The position numbers and the translations under genes are program-made. The notes beneath the pieces are model-generated. The model did not search any database. It had not been told where the DNA came from and saw only the letters and a program-made list of their open reading frames with translations. Of a DNA stretch of 5,148 bases, positions 1 to 5,148 are shown piece by piece (within the stretch, counting starts at the first letter, position 1; every line of letters begins with the position of its first letter). The stretch spans positions 1 to 5,148 of the forward strand of contig JAEZID010000021.1 in the NCBI GenBank assembly GCA_023416195.1. Reading direction: 5' to 3'. This stretch comes from Pseudomonadota bacterium (GTDB lineage Bacteria > Pseudomonadota > Alphaproteobacteria > Azospirillales > Azospirillaceae).

Positions 1-124
1 GTAGCGCAGCCCGCTGCGACTATGACGGGCACGACTCTCTGGGTTCCACATCCTTGGCCTCCTTGGCGGAGGCTCCTTGAATCACAACCGATTCATCCGA
101 CTCAACAAGTTCCTGGACGGGCTC

Positions 125-754
125 TTAGAACCGGCAACGGCGGGCGATGGCGTAAAGGAAATCCTCGTCCCGCATGAGCTGCCCGATGTTGTCCGCCAGG
201 ACCTTCGACAGCTGGTCGGCGGCGACGTGGTGCGCGATGTCGGCCTGCGGAGCGGTCGGGGCGACGGCGGCTCTGGCCTTGTAGGCGGCGATGTCCGCGT
301 CGGTGGGGAGGTCGGCGAAGCGCACGGTCTTGGTGGTGTCGTGGATGGGGCGGTTGTTGGCGTCCGCGAGGACGTAACGGATGACGCTCTCATAGGCGGT
401 GCCGTGTTCGATGGGGCTGACCTGGAGCGTTTTCACCGTGCCTTGGAGCAGGCAGCGCCGGCCGGTCGCGGGATAGCCCTTCGACGCCGTGACGCCGGCT
501 TTCAGCAGCTCCTGCCGGACCGCGTCGGCGACGAAATGGTCCACCGGCCGCTGAATCGAGGCGTTGCGGACGGCCGGCGCGGTGTTCAGGATCTGGTGCG
601 GCGCGACTCCCTTCGGGGCGTGATAGTCGAACGGCAGCACCGCCACGCGGCCGGAGGCGCGCGCCGTGGTCGCGGCGTCGTAGGGCACGATAAAGGTCTG
701 GGTGCAGGCGGTCACCGCTGCGGCGCAGAGGATGGGAAGCAGAACGCGGCGCAT
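125..754 (-). CDS. Small outer-membrane-type lipoprotein of unknown function
   Basis: The 209-residue product begins with a classic lipoprotein signal: MRR, a hydrophobic run (VLLPILCAAA) and a lipobox V-T-A-C with the acylated Cys at residue 17. Thr at +2 (not Asp) suggests sorting to the outer membrane by the Lol rule. The start is supported by GAAGGG on the minus strand (766-761), six bases before the ATG. The mature part alternates strand-like and helix-like segments: RVAVLPFDY (36-44), a helix around 70-87, CLLQGTVKTL (101-110), a long strand pair around 121-145, and a C-terminal helix around 175-196. This order recalls small periplasmic lipoproteins with a TolB-N/CsgG-like or YajG-like alpha/beta fold, but that is inference. 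Two matching Arg-Arg-Cys motifs (Cys101 and Cys207) could form a disulfide in the periplasm. It is transcribed away from the DUF429-type gene, and no partner gene is visible. Gene reality is well supported; function is unknown. Confidence 0.8.
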   Translation of the reverse strand: MRRVLLPILCAAAVTACTQTFIVPYDAATTARASGRVAVLPFDYHAPKGVAPHQILNTAPAVRNASIQRPVDHFVADAVRQELLKAGVTASKGYPATGRRCLLQGTVKTLQVSPIEHGTAYESVIRYVLADANNRPIHDTTKTVRFADLPTDADIAAYKARAAVAPTAPQADIAHHVAADQLSKVLADNIGQLMRDEDFLYAIARRCRF

Positions 755-760
755 GATGAA

Positions 761-766
761 CCCTTC
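761..766 (-). promoter_or_regulatory. Ribosome binding site of the lipoprotein gene
   Basis: On the minus strand, GAAGGG lies six bases upstream of the ATG at 754. It fixes that start, directly in front of the signal peptide. Confidence 0.6.
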
Positions 767-821
767 GCAGGCAGACGATTGGACGGAGCGTAGCCAAGCT
801 GCGCGTCATCTCCAAGTGACC

Positions 822-1763
822 ATGGCGCCGGACGTCCCCCGCTTCATCGCCATCGACTGGTCGGGCGCGCGCGGCCGGCGCTACGCGGGCATCGCGGTGG
901 CCGAATGCGCGGCGGGGGACGAGCCGCCCCGGATCGTGGAGCCGCCCGGCGGCTGGTGGTCGCGGACGGCGGTGTTCGACTGGCTGCTGGAGTCGCTGGA
1001 CCGGGGGCCGGCGCTGGTCGGGATCGACTGCGCCTTCTCGTTGCCCTTCGCGGTGGCCGGGCGGTATTTCGCCGATCCGGAGGCGGCCACCGTGTTCGAC
1101 CTCTGGGACCGGGTGGAGGCGGTGGCGGGCGGCGAGCCGGATTTCGCCGGAGGCGCCTTCGCCGAGCATCCCGACTATGGGACGGATTTCTGGCGGTCGG
1201 GGCTTCAGCCGGACTGGTACAGGGATCCGCACAGGCTGACGGAGCGGGTGTGCCGGACGGACGGCTACGGCAGCCCGCAGAGCCCGTACAAGCTGATCGG
1301 ATCCAAGCAGGTGGGAAAGGGCGCGCTGGCCGGCATGCGCCTGCTGCGGGCGCTGAGGCGCGCGGTGCCGGAGCGCGTGGCGGTGTGGCCGTTCGAGGCG
1401 GCGGGGCCGGGGAAGACGGTGTTCTGCGAGATCTACCCGCGCCTGTTCCTGAAGCGGGCCGGGTTCGGGCTGCGGAAGATCCGCGATGCGGCGGACGTGG
1501 ACGCGGCGCTGGGCTTTTTGGGCTCGCGGCCGGCGGGGCTGGGGCGAGCGGTGACCGACCACGACGCGGACGCGCTGGTGTCGGCGGCCGGAATGCGCTG
1601 GCTGGCGGGGCGGCGGGAGGTGTGGGCGCCGCCCGCCATGGACGAGCAAGCGCGGCGGCAGGAAGGGTGGATCTTCGGCGTGGGTGACCAAACCCCTCTC
1701 CCTGCCCCGCAGGGAGAGGGTGAGGGGATTAAAGCGCCGCCAGAACCGACGCCGTGTTCATGA
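822..1763 (+). CDS. DUF429-type RNase H-fold protein (predicted nuclease)
   Basis: The 313-residue product matches the DUF429 pattern, a family predicted to adopt an RNase H-like nuclease fold with acidic metal-binding residues; its substrate is not established. Visible landmarks are FIAIDWSGA (8-16, Asp12 in strand 1), VGIDCAFSLP (66-75, Asp69), the KQVGKGALAG segment (162-171), CEIYPRLF (202-209, Glu203) and DHDADALVSA (246-255). These supply the acidic residues expected of an RNase H-type site. I chose ATG 822 because the conserved first strand starts seven residues later. The frame stays open further upstream, but there it is antisense to the lipoprotein gene. An in-frame GTG at 816 is an alternative, and neither start has a strong Shine-Dalgarno. 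The natural end seems to be near EGWIFGV (281-287). The last 26 residues (Pro/Gly/Glu-rich) are encoded by a hairpin element and by the 3' end of the opposing gene, so the tail is probably not functional. Confidence 0.8.
   Translation: MAPDVPRFIAIDWSGARGRRYAGIAVAECAAGDEPPRIVEPPGGWWSRTAVFDWLLESLDRGPALVGIDCAFSLPFAVAGRYFADPEAATVFDLWDRVEAVAGGEPDFAGGAFAEHPDYGTDFWRSGLQPDWYRDPHRLTERVCRTDGYGSPQSPYKLIGSKQVGKGALAGMRLLRALRRAVPERVAVWPFEAAGPGKTVFCEIYPRLFLKRAGFGLRKIRDAADVDAALGFLGSRPAGLGRAVTDHDADALVSAAGMRWLAGRREVWAPPAMDEQARRQEGWIFGVGDQTPLPAPQGEGEGIKAPPEPTPCS
1694..1720. terminator. Perfect 12-bp GC-rich hairpin between converging genes
   Basis: CCCTCTCCCTGC (1694-1705) and GCAGGGAGAGGG (1709-1720) are exact reverse complements around a CCC loop. 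The hairpin lies 9 bp beyond the TAA of the minus-strand hydrolase gene and inside the last codons of the plus-strand DUF429-type gene. Read on the minus strand it is followed by GGTTTGG, only a short T-run. It could act as a terminator for the minus gene or for both, or it could be one copy of the CCCTCTCC...GGAGAGGG intergenic repeats that are common in GC-rich proteobacteria. The structure is certain; the terminator role is inferred. Confidence 0.5.
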
Positions 1764-2304
1764 TGGTCGCGTATTCGCCGGAGAGGTTGGCGAGGGACAG
1801 GTCGTGCACCTCGTCGGCCGCGCGCAGGCGGCCGGAGAAGTCCTTTTTCGGGAAGGTGAAGGTCGCGTCGCCGACCACGCGGGTGTCGAAGCCCAGGTTG
1901 CCGGCCATGCGGGCGGTGGCCTCGACGCTGTTGTTGGTGATGACGCCGGCGATCACCAGGACCCAGATGCCGCGTTCGCGCAAATACACGTCCAGGTCGG
2001 TGCCGATGAAGGCGCTGTTGGTGGCCTTGGGCACGACGCGCTCGCCGGGTTCGGGCTGGGCCTCCGGCTTGAAGGCGTGGCCGGCGCCGTAGGGGTGGTA
2101 GGTGGAGTCCGGCTCGGTCGAATCGTGGCGGACGTGGATCACCGGGCGGCCGGTGCGGCGCCAGCCGGCCAGGAGGGCGGCGACGTTGGCCTCGGCCTGC
2201 GGGTTGTTGCGGGGGCCGAGGGCCGACCAGCGCGGGTCGTCGATGGCCCGTTGCAGGTCGATCAGGAGGAGGGCGGCGTTCGCGGGGAGGGTGCTGGTCT
2301 GCAT
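1729..2304 (-). CDS. Isochorismatase-like (cysteine hydrolase superfamily) protein with Ser at the nucleophile position
   Basis: The 191-residue product has the size and layout of stand-alone isochorismatase-superfamily hydrolases (nicotinamidase, carbamoylase and related amidases), which are cytoplasmic alpha/beta enzymes. The first strand ALLLIDLQ (11-18) carries the family Asp16. VVPKATNSAF (90-99) carries the family Lys93. The third catalytic position lies in VITNNSVEAT (121-130), where the usual T-x-x-C-V is T-N-N-S-V, so Ser126 (codon AGC) replaces Cys. RVVGDATFTF (142-151) is the usual following strand. The start is taken at ATG 2304, with ATG 2313 three codons upstream equally possible. 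The frame stays open to 2496, but that extension lies antisense to crcB and has no family character. The Shine-Dalgarno is weak (GGCAAG, 2319-2314). The gene ends 35 bp inside the converging DUF429-type frame and is divergent from crcB. Substrate is unknown; it may be a Cys-less subfamily, an altered enzyme or a non-catalytic member. Confidence 0.8.
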   Translation of the reverse strand: MQTSTLPANAALLLIDLQRAIDDPRWSALGPRNNPQAEANVAALLAGWRRTGRPVIHVRHDSTEPDSTYHPYGAGHAFKPEAQPEPGERVVPKATNSAFIGTDLDVYLRERGIWVLVIAGVITNNSVEATARMAGNLGFDTRVVGDATFTFPKKDFSGRLRAADEVHDLSLANLSGEYATIMNTASVLAAL

Positions 2305-2323
2305 GTCCGGCATCTTGCCAAAG

Positions 2324-2339
2324 GTCGGGCGTGCCCGAC
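2324..2339. promoter_or_regulatory. Palindrome between divergent promoters, possible operator
   Basis: GTCGGGC (2324-2330) and GCCCGAC (2333-2339) are perfect 7-bp inverted arms around a 2-base centre. The site ends two bases before the predicted -35 of crcB and lies 20 bp upstream of the hydrolase start on the other strand. That position suits a dimeric regulator acting on both genes. It could also simply be a hairpin in the hydrolase leader. No regulator gene is visible. Confidence 0.4.
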
Positions 2340-2341
2340 GC

Positions 2342-2371
2342 GTGACAAGCCGCCGCATTTCTGGCTCTAAT
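2342..2371 (+). promoter_or_regulatory. Predicted sigma70-type promoter of crcB and the pseudouridine synthase gene
   Basis: GTGACA (2342-2347, five of six to TTGACA) and TCTAAT (2366-2371, five of six to TATAAT) are separated by 18 bp. TCTAAT sits in the most AT-rich patch of this intergenic region. Transcription would begin near 2378, giving a leader of about 25 bases. The opposite strand reads TTGTCA over the same -35 bases (2348-2343), but no good -10 follows it. Confidence 0.5.
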
Positions 2372-2394
2372 CCGGGCGCGAACCTGTTCCCTCC

Positions 2395-2399
2395 GGAGG
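2395..2399 (+). promoter_or_regulatory. Shine-Dalgarno of crcB
   Basis: GGAGG lies four bases before the GTG at 2404 and decides this non-ATG start. It is the right half of the perfect palindrome CCTCCGGAGG (2390-2399), so the ribosome site could pair weakly with the sequence just before it. Confidence 0.8.
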
Positions 2400-2403
2400 C
2401 CTT

Positions 2404-2805
2404 GTGATCGCATCTCCTGCCTCGCTCGCCGCGGTCGCCATCGGCGGCGCCGTGGGGTCGGTGGCGCGCTATCTGGTGATGACGGCGGTCGGCCACTGGC
2501 TCGGCACGCAGTTTCCCTATGGGACGCTGATCGTCAACGCGGTCGGCTGTTTCACCATGGGCGCGCTGGCGGAGCTGGCCGCGCTGGTGTGGTCGCCCTC
2601 GCCGGAGCTGCGCGCGCTGGTGATGGTGGGCGTGCTGGGCGGGTTCACGACCTTTTCCTCGTTCACGCTCGACGTGGGCGTCCTGGTGTCGCGGGACGAC
2701 CTGTGGGCGGCGGCGGGGTATGTGCTGGCCTCGATGGTGTTGACCATCGTCGGCTTTTTTGCCGGCCTCGCGGCCGTGCGTTCTCTTGTTTCGGTGTCCG
2801 TCTGA
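2404..2805 (+). CDS. crcB: Fluoride channel CrcB/Fluc
   Basis: This is the small inner-membrane fluoride-specific channel that lets cytoplasmic fluoride leave the cell; the family works as dual-topology dimers. The 133-residue length is typical. Four hydrophobic segments are visible, at about 8-28, 38-62, 70-95 and 102-126. Family motifs are GGAVGSVARY (14-23), YGTLIVNAVGCFTMG (39-53, with the conserved pore Asn45) and GVLGGFTTFSSFTLD (76-90), which carries the phenylalanines that line the fluoride path and the Thr-rich turn at the central sodium site. The GTG start is supported by GGAGG four bases upstream and by the first motif beginning at residue 14. It is the first gene of a two-gene operon with the downstream pseudouridine synthase, sharing one base (TGATG). 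The predicted leader is too short for a standard fluoride riboswitch. Identification is very secure. Confidence 0.97.
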   Translation: MIASPASLAAVAIGGAVGSVARYLVMTAVGHWLGTQFPYGTLIVNAVGCFTMGALAELAALVWSPSPELRALVMVGVLGGFTTFSSFTLDVGVLVSRDDLWAAAGYVLASMVLTIVGFFAGLAAVRSLVSVSV

Positions 2806-3827
2806 TGAGTGAGTCCAAGCCCGCCGCCGTCGAAACCCGCACCGTCGCGCCCGACGAGGCCGACGTCCGTCTCGACCGCTGGTTCAAGCGCCATTTCCCC
2901 GACGTCGGGCACAGCTATCTGCAAAAGCTGCTGCGCACCGGCCAGATCCGCGTGGACGGCAAGCGGGCGGAGACCTCGACGCGCCTCGCCGCGGGGCAGG
3001 CCATCCGCATTCCGCCGCTGGCCGACTGGGCCAAGCCCGACCCGGCCGCCAGGGCGCACGCGGCGCCGAAGAAGCCGGCCATGTCGGACAAGGACATCGC
3101 GGCGTTGCAGGCGCTGGTCCTCTACAAGGATGCCGACGTGATCGCCATCGACAAGCCGGCGGGGCTGGCGGTGCAGGGCGGCACGGGCACCAGCAAGCAT
3201 CTCGACGCCATGCTGGACGCGCTGAAGTTCGACGCGACGGAGCGGCCGAAGCTGGTGCACCGGCTGGACAAGGACACCTCGGGCGTGCTGCTGCTGGCGC
3301 GGAACACCTTCGCGGCGTCGAAGCTGACCGAGCTGTTCCGGGGCCGCGACGTGCGCAAGATCTACTGGGGCGCCACGGTCGGCGTGCCGAAGCCCTACCA
3401 GGGCAAGATCGACATTCCGCTGGCCAAGGAAGGCGGTCCGCGCGGCGAGCGGGTGGCCGGCGACGATGATGACGGCAAGCGCGCGCTGACCTATTTCAGC
3501 GTGCTGGAGAATGCGGGGAAGGAAGCGGCCTTCGTGGCGATGTGGCCGCGCACCGGCCGCACGCACCAGCTGCGCGTGCACATGAACGCCATCGGCACGC
3601 CGATCCTGGGCGACGGCAAGTACGGCGCGCAGGGGGCCTTCCTGCCCGGCGCGGAGGTTCCGAAGAAGCTGCACCTGCACGCCCGCCGCCTGATTCTGCC
3701 GCACCCGCGCGGCGGCGGGCGGACCATCGACGTGACGGCGCCGCTGCCCGATCACATGGTCAAGACCTGGAAGTATCTGGGCTTCAGCCCGAACCTGAAG
3801 GGCGACCCGTTCGAGGACGTGGACTGA
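2805..3827 (+). CDS. RluA-family pseudouridine synthase, RluC-like
   Basis: The 340-residue enzyme converts specific uridines to pseudouridine in RNA, most likely in 23S rRNA. An N-terminal S4 RNA-binding domain spans about residues 22-70 (RLDRWFKRHFPD to AIRIPP). The catalytic domain starts near 105 with VLYKDADVIAIDKPAGLAVQ. The RluA signature HRLDKDTSG occupies 152-160, with Asp155 as the catalytic aspartate. GRTHQLRVHM (251-260) and LHLHARRL (289-296) are the usual later motifs. S4 plus RluA domains and this length fit RluC or RluD. I favour RluC-like because crcB followed by rluC is a gene order I recall from alphaproteobacteria, but the target sites cannot be read from sequence. The ATG shares its A with the crcB stop (TGATG), and no Shine-Dalgarno precedes it, so translation probably depends on coupling to crcB. 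An acidic patch at 220-223 (DDDD) is a small insertion-like feature. Confidence 0.9.
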   Translation: MSESKPAAVETRTVAPDEADVRLDRWFKRHFPDVGHSYLQKLLRTGQIRVDGKRAETSTRLAAGQAIRIPPLADWAKPDPAARAHAAPKKPAMSDKDIAALQALVLYKDADVIAIDKPAGLAVQGGTGTSKHLDAMLDALKFDATERPKLVHRLDKDTSGVLLLARNTFAASKLTELFRGRDVRKIYWGATVGVPKPYQGKIDIPLAKEGGPRGERVAGDDDDGKRALTYFSVLENAGKEAAFVAMWPRTGRTHQLRVHMNAIGTPILGDGKYGAQGAFLPGAEVPKKLHLHARRLILPHPRGGGRTIDVTAPLPDHMVKTWKYLGFSPNLKGDPFEDVD

Positions 3828-3839
3828 GCGGCCGCCATC

Positions 3840-3920
3840 CGTAGGTCGGGTTGAGCGTCAGCGAAACCCGACACGCGGCGCGGACCTGTTGGGTTTCGCA
3901 TGCGCTCAACCCAACCTACG
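3840..3920. repeat. Large imperfect inverted repeat between converging genes
   Basis: Two 34-bp arms, 3840-3873 and 3887-3920, are reverse complements at 29 of 34 positions and flank a 13-bp GC-rich spacer. The left arm begins CGTAGGTCGGGTTGAGCG and ends GCGAAACCCGACA; the right arm mirrors this. Three of the five differences cluster in the middle (TCA against CAT). The repeat fills almost all of the 104-bp gap between the pseudouridine synthase stop (3827) and the TPR-methyltransferase stop (3932). It is probably a dispersed intergenic repeat of a kind I recall in many proteobacteria (GTAGG...GGGTTGAGCG...CGAAACCC) and may serve as a bidirectional terminator or RNA-stabilising hairpin. No T-run follows on either strand. 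Confidence 0.85.
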
Positions 3921-3931
3921 ACGCTACGAAG

Positions 3932-5148
3932 TTATGGGTTCAGGGAAACCACCAACCGTCCGGCCACGTAGCGCATGCGGGCGGGAAGGATGTCGCCTGG
4001 GGCCGTGTCCACCGTCCGGTCGAAGAACTGGACGGCTTGCAGCCAGTGGCGGCACTCGCCCTCCGGGCCGGTGGAGACGGTGATCTCCGCGTCCAGATGC
4101 AGGTCGTACCAGAAGGCGACGGCGTGCACGGTGCCGGGGGCGGTGATGGCGAAGGTGCAGTCGCCGACCGGGCCGGGCAGCGGCGGGTTGGCGAGGTCGA
4201 AGCGCGCGACCATGGCCGGTTCGGCCAGCCGGCGGTGCGGCAGGTCGTTCAGCGACAGGGCGCTGTAGGCGGGGTTGCGGTAGGCCTCCAGCCGCGACAG
4301 GTCGAAGCCGCAGACGCTGCGGATGGGGTGGGTCGCGGCAAGGGCCGGCGCCTCGATGGGAACGGCCCAGAGCGTCGCGGCGGCGGGAATGACCGTGGCG
4401 CCGGGCTTCAGAAGTTCGGCCACGGCGAGGCGGACGCTGGGCGCGTGCCCCTCGCCGAGCAGGCCGGAATCGAGGATTTCCGAGACGAGGATATCGGCGC
4501 GGTCGGGCAGGTCGGCGCCGACGCGCAGCTCGTTGGAGCGCTTGTGGTGGACGGTGACGCGGTCGGCGTAGCCGTTATCCGCCACGACTCCGCGCGCCAC
4601 GGCGGCGAGCGGGGCGGACAGCTCGCAGGTGTGGACCTCGCCGGCTCCGGCGCGGGCGGCGATCAGGGCGAGCAGGCCGGCGCCGGTGCCAATCTCCAGC
4701 ACGCGGCAGCCGGGGGTGACCGCCTTTTCGATGGCGCGGCGGTAGGCCTCGTTGCGGGCGGAATCGGCCAGCATGGTGAAGTGCCAGGAGGGAATCTCCC
4801 GGCTTTGCAGGAAACGCAGGTCGAGGTAGGCCTCCTCGAAGTCCGGGCGGACGGCCAGCGCGCGGCGGTAGCGGACGGCGGCGGGGCCGAGGCGCTGCGC
4901 CTCCTTGTCCAGCGTGGCGAGCGCGTACCAGGCGTCCGCATCGGCGGGGTCGAGGGCGAGAGCCGTGCGGAAGCCGGCGGCGGCCTCGGCCATGCGGCCC
5001 TGTTCCTGGCGCAGGGCGGCGCGGTTGTGATGCGCGGCGGCGAGGTCGGGGGCGTCCGCGATCAAGGCCGAGAGGATGCGGTCGGCGGCGGTGGCGTCGC
5101 CGAAACGGGCGTGCAGCGCGGCGGCGGCGAGGCGGGAGGACCGCAGGG
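3932..5148 (-). CDS. TPR repeats fused to PRMT7/PRMT9-like methyltransferase (5' end outside window)
   Basis: The frame is open to the right edge, giving 404 visible residues; the start lies beyond the window. The TTG at 5065 sits inside a TPR helix and is not the start. Numbering from the first whole codon, about three TPR units fill residues 5-107 (landmarks ALIADAPD, ALALDPADADAW, ALAVRPDFEEAY), a protein-binding scaffold. A class I SAM-dependent methyltransferase follows. SWHFTMLADSARNEAY (120-135) resembles the ML-D-RN-Y helix of PRMT7 and PRMT9. VLEIGTGAGLL (149-159) is SAM motif I, and Glu175 in CELS ends strand 2. SEILDSGLLGEG (222-233) matches the double-Glu loop, with Glu223 and Glu232. 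RHWLQAVQF (366-374) matches the THW loop with His367-Trp368. These point to arginine methylation of a protein partner chosen by the TPRs. There is one catalytic domain, without the second pseudo-domain of animal PRMT7/9. An automated label of ribosomal L11 methyltransferase is likely but less apt. Substrate is unknown. Confidence 0.75.
   Translation of the reverse strand, partial: LRSSRLAAAALHARFGDATAADRILSALIADAPDLAAAHHNRAALRQEQGRMAEAAAGFRTALALDPADADAWYALATLDKEAQRLGPAAVRYRRALAVRPDFEEAYLDLRFLQSREIPSWHFTMLADSARNEAYRRAIEKAVTPGCRVLEIGTGAGLLALIAARAGAGEVHTCELSAPLAAVARGVVADNGYADRVTVHHKRSNELRVGADLPDRADILVSEILDSGLLGEGHAPSVRLAVAELLKPGATVIPAAATLWAVPIEAPALAATHPIRSVCGFDLSRLEAYRNPAYSALSLNDLPHRRLAEPAMVARFDLANPPLPGPVGDCTFAITAPGTVHAVAFWYDLHLDAEITVSTGPEGECRHWLQAVQFFDRTVDTAPGDILPARMRYVAGRLVVSLNP

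Noticed and set aside
57..73. Small stem GCCTCC/GGAGGC with a 5-base loop downstream of the lipoprotein gene, as a terminator.
   Set aside because: The stem is only six pairs with no T-run on the minus strand. Three TCCTTG copies nearby (51, 60, 74) look like chance.
1..80. A plus-strand frame open from the left edge to a TGA at 78-80, possibly the end of an upstream gene.
   Set aside because: It has only 25 codons, about 70% G/C at third positions and no recognisable motif, so it cannot be told from chance.
20..124. In-frame continuation of the lipoprotein gene past its TAA for 34 codons to a TAG at 22-20, as if stop readthrough.
   Set aside because: Third-position G/C is only about 62%, lower than in real genes here, and open frames of this length are common after stops in GC-rich DNA.
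390..1691. Long open frames antisense to or out of frame with the called genes (for example 390-1691 minus, 2517-3755 minus, 77-793 plus, 1684-2370 plus).
   Set aside because: Their translations are Arg/Ala/Gly/Pro-rich low-complexity shadows without family motifs. Each lies over a gene with clear domains, as is usual in GC-rich DNA.
2305..2403. Fluoride riboswitch upstream of crcB.
   Set aside because: I found no match to the aptamer's conserved pairing and loop bases, and the predicted leader is too short.
1729..2496. 255-residue version of the hydrolase starting at 2496.
   Set aside because: The extra 64 residues lie over the crcB promoter and 5' end, are Arg/Gly/His-rich and have no family similarity. 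The first family strand begins just after the Met at 2304.
3828..3931. Insertion sequence, attachment site or CRISPR-like repeat in the gap.
   Set aside because: There is no transposase or recombinase gene, no target duplication and only one inverted pair, so a dispersed intergenic repeat explains it better.
5063..5065. TTG at 5065 as start of the TPR-methyltransferase.
   Set aside because: The in-frame sequence to its right continues a TPR-type helix pair up to the window edge, so the gene starts outside.

Overview
The window is a very GC-rich stretch (about 70% by eye) with tightly packed genes, third-position G/C bias and long antisense shadow frames. Gene content and style (crcB coupled to an RluA-family pseudouridine synthase, small lipoprotein, DUF429-type protein, TPR-methyltransferase) fit an alphaproteobacterium, most likely of the Rhodospirillales/Azospirillum type. 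That placement is inference from style and gene order, not from a marker gene.

Layout, left to right. Positions 1-124 hold no convincing gene. A small lipoprotein of unknown function lies on the minus strand (754 to 125). It is divergent, across 67 bp, from a plus-strand DUF429-type RNase H-fold protein (822-1763), whose last codons run through a strong GC-rich hairpin and overlap by 35 bp the end of the next gene. That next gene is a minus-strand isochorismatase-like hydrolase (2304 to 1729) carrying Ser where the family nucleophile Cys is expected. A 99-bp divergent intergenic region follows, with a near-perfect 16-bp palindrome, a good sigma70-like promoter and a strong Shine-Dalgarno. It leads into a two-gene plus-strand operon: fluoride channel crcB (GTG start, 2404-2805) and an RluA-family 23S rRNA-type pseudouridine synthase (2805-3827), coupled by a TGATG stop/start overlap. 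An 81-bp imperfect inverted repeat (3840-3920) separates this operon from a converging minus-strand gene that enters from the right edge (5148 to 3932). That gene encodes TPR repeats fused to a methyltransferase with the hallmarks of eukaryotic-type protein arginine methyltransferases of the PRMT7/PRMT9 kind.

The genes mostly look like independent housekeeping or accessory units rather than one pathway; only crcB and the pseudouridine synthase form an evident operon. I see no tRNA, rRNA, CRISPR array, transposase, phage gene or recognisable defence system. The most interesting items are the bacterial TPR-PRMT-like protein, the Cys-to-Ser hydrolase, and the regulatory region of crcB, which lacks an evident fluoride riboswitch.
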